This document shows, piece after piece, positions 34,577 through 43,044 of a stretch of 64,000 bases of DNA (the stretch's first letter is position 1; every line of letters begins with the position of its first letter). The notes below the pieces were generated by a model. That model made no database searches and was not told where the DNA came from. It saw nothing but the letters and a program-made list of their open reading frames with translations. Both the position numbers and the translations under genes were made by a program. Source of the stretch: JADCRZ01 sp965200945 (lineage in GTDB: Bacteria; Bacteroidota; Bacteroidia; Chitinophagales; Chitinophagaceae); contig OZ241749.1 in the NCBI GenBank assembly GCA_965200945.1, positions 1,426,001 through 1,490,000 on the forward strand, written 5' to 3'.

Positions 34577-36337
34577 ATGAAACTTCTTGTACTGATCATC
34601 GCCATGCTCAGCGGGGCAAGCGCCATCGCGCAAACACCTGTCGAAAACTATCCGGTCGATTCGGCTTCCGTGGAGCATCCCGGTGTTCCCAAAGGAGAGG
34701 TCTTGAAATTCACGTTTGAAAATTCCGTCCTCTTCCCCGGCACCTGGCGCGAATACTGGGTATATGTTCCGGCGCAATACCGCCCTGAAAAACCGGCCTG
34801 CGTGTATGTGAACCAGGACGGCATCCAGTGGAAAGCACCTACCGTATTCGACAACCTCATCGCGGGCAAAGAGATGCCGGTAACGATCGGCGTGTTTGTG
34901 ATGCATGGCCGGCTCCGCAGCGCAGATGGCACGGCGGCGCTCGACCGCTTCAACCGCAGTTTCGAGTATGATGGCCTCGGTGATGCCTATGCGCGATTTA
35001 TCCTGACCGAAATACTTCCTGAAGTGGAAAAGAAAAAAACTTCGGATGGCCGCGCCATCCATCTTTCGCACAACGGGAACGACCGGGCCATCGGTGGCTC
35101 GAGCAGCGGCGCAGTTTGCGCATTCACGTGTGCCTGGGAACATCCGGAGGCGTTCACGCGGGTGTTCAGCGCCATCGGCACTTATGTTGGCCTGCGCGGC
35201 GCCGACCGCTACCCTACCCTTATCCGGAAAACCGCACCCAAACCGCTTCGGGTGTTCCTGCAGGATGGGGCCAACGACCTGAACATCTACGCTGGCGACT
35301 GGTGGAAAGCCAATGAAACGATGGAGCGGGCACTCACCTTCTCCGGCTACGAAGTAACCCATGTGTGGGGAGAAGCCGGTCACAACGGTAACCAGGGCAC
35401 CGCGCTGTTTCCGCAGGCAATGCGTTTTCTTTGGAAAGACTGGCCGCGGCCGGTGATGACCGGCAATTCCAAAAACCAAGTGCTCAGTGATATTCTCATT
35501 CCCGGGGAAGACTGGCAGCTGGTGGGACAAGGATACCAGTTCACGGAAGGCACGATGGCCAATGCATCGGGTGAGGTGTTCTTTCAGGACATACCCGCTT
35601 CAAAAACGTACCGGGTGGGCACCGACGGCAAACCGGTGGCGCTGGCAATCGATGCAAAAAGATCGAGCAGCACCGCATTTGGAGTTGATGGCTTCCGCTA
35701 CGCGGTGGCGGGTGGTTCCCGGCAGATCATCCGGTACGATGCGAACAATAAAGAAACGGTGCTGGCCGATTCCGTGAATGGCAATGATTTCGTGCTGGCA
35801 CATAACGGCAACATGTACGTGACGTCGCCGGATGGTTCGGAAAAACCCAGCAAGATCTATCTCTTCACACCCGGCGGCAAGCCGGTGGTGGTAGACGAAG
35901 GACTTAAATTTGCGAATGGCATTGCGCTCACCCCCGATCAGACCCAGTTGTACATCACCGAGTCGGCTTCGCACTGGGTCTGGATCTATCACATCAAACC
36001 CGACGGTACGCTGGAAGGAAAGCAGCGATATGGGTGGCTGCACGTGCCCGACGAAAAGGAAAACGCCTGGGCCGACGGACTGAAATGCGATACCGCCGGC
36101 CGCGTGTATGTGGCCACGAATATGGGCATCCAGATCCTGGACCAGACCGGCCGTGTGAATGCCATCCTGCCCGTGCCCGTGGCACCAGGCAATCAGGTAT
36201 CGAATATGTGTTTCGGAGGTCCTGCATTCGATGTGCTGTATGTGACCTGCGTGGACAAAGTCTATCGCCGCAGGCTGAAAACAAGGGGCGTAAATACCTT
36301 CGAGAAACCCTACAAACCCGCGCAGCCCAAATTATGA
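34577..36337 (+). CDS. secreted two-domain enzyme: esterase fused to SMP-30/gluconolactonase-like propeller
   Basis: From ATG 34577 the protein has 586 residues: a signal peptide (LLVLIIAMLSGASAIA), then an alpha/beta-hydrolase of the putative esterase (Fes/YieL, CE1-like) type with the nucleophile elbow GGSSSGA, acid region FLQDGANDLN, and catalytic His in GEAGHNG. From about residue 300 an SMP-30/gluconolactonase-like beta-propeller follows (TEGTMANASGEVFFQD, FANGIALTPDQTQLYITES, WADGLKCDTAGRVYVAT, MCFGGPAFDVLYVTC). The ATG at 34466 would add a non-signal extension and was rejected. A role in carbohydrate ester and lactone breakdown is inferred. Confidence 0.85.
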   Translation: MKLLVLIIAMLSGASAIAQTPVENYPVDSASVEHPGVPKGEVLKFTFENSVLFPGTWREYWVYVPAQYRPEKPACVYVNQDGIQWKAPTVFDNLIAGKEMPVTIGVFVMHGRLRSADGTAALDRFNRSFEYDGLGDAYARFILTEILPEVEKKKTSDGRAIHLSHNGNDRAIGGSSSGAVCAFTCAWEHPEAFTRVFSAIGTYVGLRGADRYPTLIRKTAPKPLRVFLQDGANDLNIYAGDWWKANETMERALTFSGYEVTHVWGEAGHNGNQGTALFPQAMRFLWKDWPRPVMTGNSKNQVLSDILIPGEDWQLVGQGYQFTEGTMANASGEVFFQDIPASKTYRVGTDGKPVALAIDAKRSSSTAFGVDGFRYAVAGGSRQIIRYDANNKETVLADSVNGNDFVLAHNGNMYVTSPDGSEKPSKIYLFTPGGKPVVVDEGLKFANGIALTPDQTQLYITESASHWVWIYHIKPDGTLEGKQRYGWLHVPDEKENAWADGLKCDTAGRVYVATNMGIQILDQTGRVNAILPVPVAPGNQVSNMCFGGPAFDVLYVTCVDKVYRRRLKTRGVNTFEKPYKPAQPKL

Positions 36338-36396
36338 TACTTTTACTGAACGGTGCTTAGAATTACACCGCTCTTATATTTCCGTAAATCCCTCAC

Positions 36397-37113
36397 ATGA
36401 GAAAACTTTTTCTGGCCTTGGTGCTGTTTGGTAGTTGTTTGAAACTGTTTGCGCAAACGGCGGACGGTATCATTAACAGGTATATCACTTATATCGGCGG
36501 CGCAAGGAACTGGAATGCCGTACAATCAGTGACCTGTTCGGGCACTTACAACTACGGCGGCATGGAGTTCCCGTTCCAGAGTGTTTCAAAGCGGCCCGAT
36601 CTCTATAAATTCATTGTGCCCTTCAAAGGCAAATATTTCGCACAGGCATATGATGGAAAGTCGGGCTGGAAGATCGATGCGTTCAATGGCGAAACAAAGA
36701 AGACGCCGCTGTCCGGCAAAGACGCCCGTGCCATGATGAACGAGGCGGATGTGGAGCTCGAAAGTCCGTTTATTGACTACAAGGCCAAAGGCCATCGCGT
36801 TGTACTGGAAGGCCGTGACACCGTGAACGGTATCCTATGTTACAAGATCAGGCTTACGCGAAAGAACGGCGAAGAAGAAACAGATCTTTTCAGCACTGCA
36901 GACGGCGCTTTACTCCAAAAGCAGGCCGTATCCCGCAATTCAGAATTGAAGAACGGCATCCTCACCACGGTCTACAGCAATTACCAGCAAGTGGAAGGCA
37001 TCCGGGTGCCGTTTCTTGCCGTGTCCAGCTCAAACGGCGATACAATTCTAAAAATCATAATTCTGAAGATGGAAGTGAATAAAGTGGTGGCCGATGATGA
37101 ATTTAAATTTTAA
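36397..37113 (+). CDS. secreted LolA-like outer-membrane lipoprotein carrier/sorting-like protein
   Basis: A 238-residue protein with a signal peptide (LFLALVLFGSCLKLFA, cleavage before QTADG). The mature chain starts with the helix ADGIINRYITYIGGARNW and continues as a half-barrel of strands (SVTCSGTYNYGGMEFPFQ, VLEGRDTVNGILCYKIRLT, LTTVYSNYQQVEGIRVPF), the pattern of LolA/LolB-fold proteins. Such stand-alone proteins are common in Bacteroidota with unknown cargo. It lies 59 bases after the esterase gene on the same strand and may share its transcript. Confidence 0.65.
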   Translation: MRKLFLALVLFGSCLKLFAQTADGIINRYITYIGGARNWNAVQSVTCSGTYNYGGMEFPFQSVSKRPDLYKFIVPFKGKYFAQAYDGKSGWKIDAFNGETKKTPLSGKDARAMMNEADVELESPFIDYKAKGHRVVLEGRDTVNGILCYKIRLTRKNGEEETDLFSTADGALLQKQAVSRNSELKNGILTTVYSNYQQVEGIRVPFLAVSSSNGDTILKIIILKMEVNKVVADDEFKF

Positions 37114-37147
37114 GGGTGTGCATTGAAGAGACGCCAGGTTTGAACCT

Positions 37148-37215
37148 CCGCTTAGATCCCCGCTCAGGCGCAGCAAGAGGTTGGGAGTGTAGCAGTTTGT
37201 TTGCGCCTGGCGAGG
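37148..37215 (+). repeat. dispersed imperfect palindromic repeat, copy 1
   Basis: A 68-base intergenic element matching 46411-46478 at 61 of 68 positions. Its ends form an imperfect inverted repeat around the core CAGGCGC / GCGCCTG. It lies between the convergent ends of the LolA-like gene and the receptor gene, in a spacer with no gene. Confidence 0.75.
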
Positions 37216-37330
37216 CTAACAAAATGTGTTTACGTGTGGCTGTGATGAAATGTTATCCGGATAAGATGTATAGTCGCCATGCTGACATTGTTACAAGACC
37301 ACCGCAATCTATTTCGCTTACCCATCCCCG

Positions 37331-40120
37331 CTAGAACATGAACATCCGGTCGCGGCCGCCCACTTTTTTGGGGCCACCCATGGTGCGGATGTTATAGGTG
37401 AACGTCAGCAATCCGTAGCGTTTTAACACATTGGTTTGCTGATCGATGATGTAGTTCTGCGAGGCATAGCGGTAAAAATTGTTGTTGCGGTTCAGGATGT
37501 CGTATACACTCAGTTTCAGCTGGCCCTTGTCGTTTTTCAGGAACAGATAGGTGAGGCCCGCATTCCAGAGCAGGTTGCTTTTGGGCAGTCCGGGCGCTAC
37601 CTGGTTGTTGTAGCGATAGGCAGTATTGGTTTCCCAAACCAGCTTCTTCGGGAAGCGGACGATCAGTTCGGTCTCAAAATACTGGGTGGTGATGTTGAGG
37701 TTCTTGAATACCGGATCGGTATACCGGGTTCTCGAAAGGCCCGGACTGTACTGCGGATTGAACTCTACCACATCGTGCCAGTTGAACCGCATCAGCAGGC
37801 TGGGACCGTACTGCGTGGAGGAAGCAAAGCTGGTATTGTTGTTCACGATCACCTTCTGCCGGTTGTACTGGAAATAAGGGGAGAACCGGAAAGAGTAAAT
37901 AAATTTTTTATTGTTCTTGAACTCCCTGCCATAGCCGATATTTCCATATAGCTGAACCGTTCCGCCGGCATTAACCGGGCGGTTGGTCTGCACGCCGTTG
38001 GTGGCCACTGTGCGACTGGTAACAACGTCGTTATCGGTGATGGTGCCGTTGAGAAAATAATTCAGGTTGGACGTGCTGCCCTGGAAAAAATTAAAATTGC
38101 TCAGATACAGGCTGCGGCTGCGGGATGGCTGCAGGTAAGGATTGCCGTAGGTGATCGAAAGGGGATTGGTACTGTCGGGTACCGGGATGAGGTAACGGAT
38201 ATTCGGCACCGAAATCCCTTCGCTGTAGTTGATCGAAAGCTGCTTCCGCTGGAAGCTGATATTGGGCAGCAGTTTGGTCAAGCGAAATTCGATCGGGTTA
38301 GCGATCGATCTGAACTGGTTGCTGATGTTCTGCACCACGCCGTTGACACCGGCCGTGAAGGTGCTCAGCTTGTATTTGTAACTCAGCGACAGCGTTGAGC
38401 CAAAACGGTGCTGGGTGCGGGTGAAGCCGCTGCTCTGCTTGTACAGGGGCATATCGTACTTGGCTGTAGACCCGTTCTTGTCGTAGATGCCGATGTCCTG
38501 CTTGTCCTGCGTGAACGAATAGCTGTTGTTGAAGCGCAGCGTCCACGCTTTCGACAAAGGCTCAGCCCAGTTGGCACTGATGCTCGCCTGCCAGCTTGGT
38601 ACATCCTGTTTGCGGAGCTGGTTGAAGGGTAGCAGGTAGTTCACGGAATAGTAATATTCGTTCTCTGTTTCTGTGATGTAACGCTGCACGTTGCTGTTGT
38701 AGTTCAGCGTATGCAGGAAGTTGAGCGTGCGGCCTTTTTTCGCCTTGAAGCGCCGGCTTAGGGAAGCGGAATGCCGGTAGCTGGTGGCATATACATTGTT
38801 GAATTTATCGCCGGTGCTTTTGCTGACCGTGTCGCGCTGGTTGTACGCCGCAGAGATGAGTGAAGCGATGTCTTCATCCACGGTGCTGTAGGTTAGTCCC
38901 GCGCGCAGATTGATATCCGTAAGCGAGTCGGGCTTCATGTTGCTGCCGATGTTGAATGTGTGGTCAAATGTCTTCTTGGTGTCGTCGGTCCGGCTTCGGG
39001 TGTTGAGGGTTGTGTCTTTAAAGAACTGCTGGGTATTGTTGAGGGTGTTCACGTAACTGCGGGTGTTGCCGAAGAAATACTGGGCAAAGAAGTTGAATTT
39101 TTTACTGGGGGCATGATTGAGGTTGAACCCCGCACCCGTTGTTTTGGAGACGCCCGAGCCGAGGCCGCCGAAGGAGATCCCGTTGAGTGCAAATCCTTCC
39201 TGTCCGCTGCTGCTGCGCATAACCATCATGGAACTGGTGCCACTGCGGTTAAAGCCGCCGAGATCCTGTACATCGCGCAGCGAAAAGCCGCTCCGGTTCA
39301 CGTTGTTGCTAAAGCCCAGCACGCTGAGCTGGAGGGTGTCGCGGAACGTATTCACGATGCCGCCTGCCTCGTAGCGGTCTTGCGTACCCGCACTGCCATA
39401 GAGCTTTCCAAAGACCCCTTTCTTCATCCCTTTTTTCAGCGTGAGGTTGATCACTTTCCCAACGTTGGTGAGGTCGCCGTCGATGTTGCGGTCGGCCTCT
39501 TCCTTGTCGTCGGCAACCTGCACCTTGTCGATCACGTTGGCGGGCAGGTTGCGGGTCGCCATCTTGGGGTCGTCGCCGAAGAAAGCCTTGCCGTCTACCA
39601 GAATGCGGTTTACTTTTTTGCCGTTGGCGGTGATGCTGCCATCGGGGTCTACCTGAACACCGGGCAGCTTGCGCAACAGGTCTTCCACCAGGGCGCTGGG
39701 AAGCGTCTTGAAGGAGTTGGCGTTGAACTCGATGGTGTCTTTGTGAACGGTCACCGGCGGGCGTTCGGCGTACACGAGTACTTCTTCCAGGGTGGCCGAC
39801 ACCGGTGTCATTTTTACGATCCCGAGATCGAGGGTGGAATCCCGTGTGATGGAGAATTCTTTTCTATATACTCCGTAACCGGAGAAAGAAACAATAAGGC
39901 GGTTGAGCTGGTTGCGGGGAAGGCCGGTGACGCGGAACTGCCCGTCGGGTGCGCTTAGCCGGTAGGTGACCAGCGTGGTGTCGTCTGCTTTGAATACGGA
40001 TACGGTGGCAAGAGCCAGTGGTTTTCCCGTAGCGGAATCAACGAGTTTTCCTTTGATGACGCTTTGCGCACGGGTTTGAAATAAAGTGAGAAGGATACAG
40101 GCAGTTAGTACAAATCTCAT
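37331..40120 (-). CDS. TonB-type outer-membrane beta-barrel protein (OMP_b-brl_2-like) with carboxypeptidase-like domain
   Basis: A 929-residue protein: signal peptide (RFVLTACILLTLFQTRA), a carboxypeptidase-regulatory-like domain (VIKGKLVDSATGKPLALATVSV), a plug-like segment (LEEVLVYAERPPVTVHKDT, LRKLPGVQVDPDGSITANGKKVNRILVDGK split over several strands), and a long barrel of the outer-membrane beta-barrel 2 type ending RDRMFMF. This class is abundant in Bacteroidota and its ligands are mostly unknown. A 22-base palindrome 21 bases upstream of the ATG suggests control by a dimeric repressor. Confidence 0.88.
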   Translation of the reverse strand: MRFVLTACILLTLFQTRAQSVIKGKLVDSATGKPLALATVSVFKADDTTLVTYRLSAPDGQFRVTGLPRNQLNRLIVSFSGYGVYRKEFSITRDSTLDLGIVKMTPVSATLEEVLVYAERPPVTVHKDTIEFNANSFKTLPSALVEDLLRKLPGVQVDPDGSITANGKKVNRILVDGKAFFGDDPKMATRNLPANVIDKVQVADDKEEADRNIDGDLTNVGKVINLTLKKGMKKGVFGKLYGSAGTQDRYEAGGIVNTFRDTLQLSVLGFSNNVNRSGFSLRDVQDLGGFNRSGTSSMMVMRSSSGQEGFALNGISFGGLGSGVSKTTGAGFNLNHAPSKKFNFFAQYFFGNTRSYVNTLNNTQQFFKDTTLNTRSRTDDTKKTFDHTFNIGSNMKPDSLTDINLRAGLTYSTVDEDIASLISAAYNQRDTVSKSTGDKFNNVYATSYRHSASLSRRFKAKKGRTLNFLHTLNYNSNVQRYITETENEYYYSVNYLLPFNQLRKQDVPSWQASISANWAEPLSKAWTLRFNNSYSFTQDKQDIGIYDKNGSTAKYDMPLYKQSSGFTRTQHRFGSTLSLSYKYKLSTFTAGVNGVVQNISNQFRSIANPIEFRLTKLLPNISFQRKQLSINYSEGISVPNIRYLIPVPDSTNPLSITYGNPYLQPSRSRSLYLSNFNFFQGSTSNLNYFLNGTITDNDVVTSRTVATNGVQTNRPVNAGGTVQLYGNIGYGREFKNNKKFIYSFRFSPYFQYNRQKVIVNNNTSFASSTQYGPSLLMRFNWHDVVEFNPQYSPGLSRTRYTDPVFKNLNITTQYFETELIVRFPKKLVWETNTAYRYNNQVAPGLPKSNLLWNAGLTYLFLKNDKGQLKLSVYDILNRNNNFYRYASQNYIIDQQTNVLKRYGLLTFTYNIRTMGGPKKVGGRDRMFMF

Positions 40121-40141
40121 GCTTTGGGTTTATTCCGGCAA

Positions 40142-40163
40142 TTATACGAAACAATTCGTATAA
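40142..40163. promoter_or_regulatory. perfect inverted repeat, candidate operator of the receptor gene
   Basis: TTATACGAA (40142-40150) and TTCGTATAA (40155-40163) flank a 4-base centre, 22 bases upstream of the receptor start codon. Length, symmetry and position fit a TetR- or MarR-type operator. No regulator gene adjoins it. Confidence 0.5.
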
Positions 40164-40449
40164 AAATTTCTTTGACACATAACATTACAAAAAATATGTT
40201 CTGTAGAAGTAAGCAATGTGATAAACGGTTATAACGAACCATGAAAACGTGTTCTGTAACGAGTCGTTTCTGCCTCTATGCACAATGAGCCTATATGAAT
40301 ATAAGCATTCGGCAAGGCCGGAATTCCACTGATCCGTATTTTGCAACCCAGATGGAAAACAGACAGGCCCGGTTTAGGATTATTCCCATTCAGTTGAATA
40401 TTTAAATCTTTGCTCTCTGGCTACATCTCCTTTTACCCCGCCCCCACCC

Positions 40450-40575
40450 GCCTGGCTACAGGCAGAAGGATTGAAATGTGAAATTATAACCCGTAAGAAA
40501 AGTTGTGTCCTGTTTTTGGCGTCCCTTTGTTTTGTACTTTATTAGCAGCCCGGTCACCGCCGGGCTGTTTTCTTT
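40450..40575 (+). terminator. terminator-like hairpin without an upstream rightward gene
   Basis: An 8-bp stem (40546-40553 with 40560-40567, loop of 6) followed by TTTTCTTT at 40568-40575 is a good rightward terminator. No rightward gene precedes it; the upstream gene is leftward. A weaker 5-bp hairpin lies at 40450-40463. It may end a small RNA or lie in the leader of the Tat-exported protein gene. The rest of the 596-base spacer shows nothing else recognisable. Confidence 0.5.
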
Positions 40576-40716
40576 GCCCCCTATCCTTCATGCCTTCTTC
40601 GGTCAATTTTCTCCTCCTTTTTGCATGATTCGGGTCATAGCATACTGATGAAAAAAAAGAACTTGCAGCAACACAGTTTTATCCTTCAACCGCCGCACTG
40701 CATAAAAATTCTCCCG

Positions 40717-42228
40717 ATGAAAGAGATCAACCGACGGAAATTTATTTACAACGCCGCTGCCATGGCCGCAGCTATCGGTACTGCCCGGAGCGGACTGGCT
40801 TCATTACAGCATTCTTCGATTCTGCCCCCTCCGCCAGCCTCTCCCCCGCTCATCGGCATCCAGATGAGCCCGCACACGATGTTGTATGAAGGCATCGAAC
40901 CCTGTCTGGACCTCATCCAACGCACCGCAGCGGTCAACGCCGTCTTTCCCTACAGCCATGCCTTTCATACCGACACCCTTGGCAAGCCGGTGCGCGAGCT
41001 GGCGGCAGATCATGGAAAGCCTCCCATGGATTTCCGCAACAAAGTGCCGGCGATCTGGGTGAAACACCACGATGAATACTTTAAGGATACCCGCCTGAAA
41101 CTGCGCCCCACTGCACCCGGACTCCAATTTGCTAACCGTGATTTGTTCGCAGAAATGGTGGTGCCTTCGCGCAGGCGCAACATGAAAATATTTGCGCGCA
41201 TCCTGGAAAGCCTGGGCGGACAGATCGAGAATTTCGACCTGGTGCGTACCGTGGACGTGTATGGAAAACGCGGCAACAAGGCCTGCTGGAGCCATCCCGA
41301 CTACCGCGCCTTCTGGAACGCCATCGTGAACGATATGTTCCACCATTACGACCTCGACGGCTTTCAGTGGGGCGCCGAACGCATGGGACCGCTCATGAAC
41401 GTGATCCTGCCCTGGAACGACGACGCGCCCACCTGCTTTTGTGAGCACTGCCAGGCCCGCGGCAAAGCAGCCGGCATCGACCCGGAAAGAGCACGTGAGG
41501 GTTACCGTAAGCTGTACGAATACGTGCGCCAGCTCAAATCCGACGCCCCGAAACCACCCGAAGGCGTGTACACCGTTTTCCTCCGGCAGCTGATCCGTTA
41601 CCCGGAGATCCTATCCTGGGAATACCAGTACCGGCTCTCCCGGGAAGGGATCCAGCAGGGCATGTACAATACCATCAAGAAAATAAAACCGGCTGCCATC
41701 GTGGGCTGGCACGTGGATCATCAGCCTTCGAGCTGGGACATCGTTTACCGCGCTGAAATGAGTTACGAAGAAATGGCGCCCTACTCCGATTACATCAAAC
41801 TGATCCTTTATCATTCGATCCTCGGCCCCCGCATCAGATCATGGTACCTCGAGCGTTTTCACAATACCATCCTCAACGAGCTGACCCTCGAAGAATCGCT
41901 CAACCTCTATTACGACGTTTTCGGGTACGATAAAACAAAAGAACCCACCCTGAACGAACTGAGCCGCAAAGGGTTCTCGCCCGATTATGTGTTCCGGGAA
42001 ACCCGGCGAAGCGTGGCTTCCGCCAACGGCAAAACCGCCATCTACGCAGGCATCGGCATCGACGTGCCGGGCAGTCCGCCCGACAACCCCGGCCTGGTCT
42101 ATGAGGCCACCAGCAAAGCTTTTGAGGGAGGCGCCCGGGGAATCGTGATTTCAAGAGAATACGAAGAAATGCAGGTCCCGAACCTGGAAGCAATCGGCAA
42201 AGCGGTACGGAACCGGACATCCGCCTAG
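40717..42228 (+). CDS. Tat-exported TIM-barrel glycoside-hydrolase-like protein of unknown specificity
   Basis: From ATG 40717 the protein has 503 residues and begins KEINRRKFIYNAAAMAAAIG, a twin-arginine signal. The body reads like a glycoside-hydrolase-type TIM barrel: DLDGFQWGAERMGPLM, then APTCFCEHCQARGKAAGID with a CxxC pair typical of hypothetical GH-like barrel proteins, VGWHVDHQPSSWD, and GIGIDVPGSPPDNPG near the end. Candidate acidic catalytic residues are in the DLDGFQWGAE and WEYQYR regions, but no numbered GH family is recognised. The ATG at 40621 lacks signal character and was not used. Confidence 0.65.
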   Translation: MKEINRRKFIYNAAAMAAAIGTARSGLASLQHSSILPPPPASPPLIGIQMSPHTMLYEGIEPCLDLIQRTAAVNAVFPYSHAFHTDTLGKPVRELAADHGKPPMDFRNKVPAIWVKHHDEYFKDTRLKLRPTAPGLQFANRDLFAEMVVPSRRRNMKIFARILESLGGQIENFDLVRTVDVYGKRGNKACWSHPDYRAFWNAIVNDMFHHYDLDGFQWGAERMGPLMNVILPWNDDAPTCFCEHCQARGKAAGIDPERAREGYRKLYEYVRQLKSDAPKPPEGVYTVFLRQLIRYPEILSWEYQYRLSREGIQQGMYNTIKKIKPAAIVGWHVDHQPSSWDIVYRAEMSYEEMAPYSDYIKLILYHSILGPRIRSWYLERFHNTILNELTLEESLNLYYDVFGYDKTKEPTLNELSRKGFSPDYVFRETRRSVASANGKTAIYAGIGIDVPGSPPDNPGLVYEATSKAFEGGARGIVISREYEEMQVPNLEAIGKAVRNRTSA

Positions 42229-42278
42229 CCTGGAATAGTTTTTTCTGCGTTGCGGAATATCCATACCCCGAAACAAAT

Positions 42279-43028
42279 ATGACCAATCAGAAGGACTTTA
42301 CTCCGGTCGGCTCCCGCCAGGAGACCAGATTTCTCGAAGGGCCTCATTCACGCTGGATGGAACTGAAGTTCCTGATGCAGGTGTTCAAAGAATTTATCTA
42401 TGGCTTCCGGAAACTGCATTTCACGGGGCCGTGCGTAACGATCTTCGGTTCAGCGCGTTTTAATGAAAACCATCCTTACTATATCCAGGCCCGCGAGATG
42501 GCCCGACAGGTAACTCGGCTGGGTTTTGCCGTGATCACAGGCGGCGGCCCCGGCATCATGGAAGCGGCAAACCGCGGTGCGCAGGAAGCGGGCGGCCGCT
42601 CTATCGGATGCAATATCATCCTCCCCAAAGAACAACAACACAACCGTTACCTCGACAAATGGGTCGAGTTCAATTATTTCTTTGTCCGCAAAGTGCTGCT
42701 GAGCAAATATTCGTATGCTTTTGTAATGATGCCAGGCGGCTACGGCACCCTCGATGAATTTTTCGAGGCCATCACGCTCATACAGACGGGAAAATTCAAG
42801 CGCTTCCCGGTAGTGGTGATGGGCAAAGATTTCCATGCAAAGCTGCAGGAACACCTGGAGCGACTGGTGCAGGAAAAGACAATCGATGCTGCGGATCTCC
42901 ATCTTTTCCTTCTCACCGATTCGACAGAAGAAGCCACGGAGCACATCCGCAAACATGCCATCGAGGGCTTTGGGCTCAAAAGACGCACCCCGCAGAAAGC
43001 CATGAAGATCCTTGGCGAGAGACGCTGA
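42279..43028 (+). CDS. LOG family protein (TIGR00730, nucleotide 5'-monophosphate phosphoribohydrolase-like)
   Basis: A 249-residue cytosolic Rossmann-fold protein with both LOG signatures: GGGPGIMEAANRGA and PGGYGTLDEFFE. Family members cleave the N-glycosidic bond of nucleoside monophosphates; plant LOG enzymes activate cytokinins this way. In bacteria the physiological substrate is often AMP or unknown. The N-terminal 40 residues (EGPHSRWMELKFLMQVFKEFI) form a helix seen in the longer, YgdH-independent bacterial branch. It follows the Tat-exported gene by 50 bases on the same strand. Confidence 0.9.
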   Translation: MTNQKDFTPVGSRQETRFLEGPHSRWMELKFLMQVFKEFIYGFRKLHFTGPCVTIFGSARFNENHPYYIQAREMARQVTRLGFAVITGGGPGIMEAANRGAQEAGGRSIGCNIILPKEQQHNRYLDKWVEFNYFFVRKVLLSKYSYAFVMMPGGYGTLDEFFEAITLIQTGKFKRFPVVVMGKDFHAKLQEHLERLVQEKTIDAADLHLFLLTDSTEEATEHIRKHAIEGFGLKRRTPQKAMKILGERR

Positions 43029-43044
43029 CAACAGCCCGGCGCAG

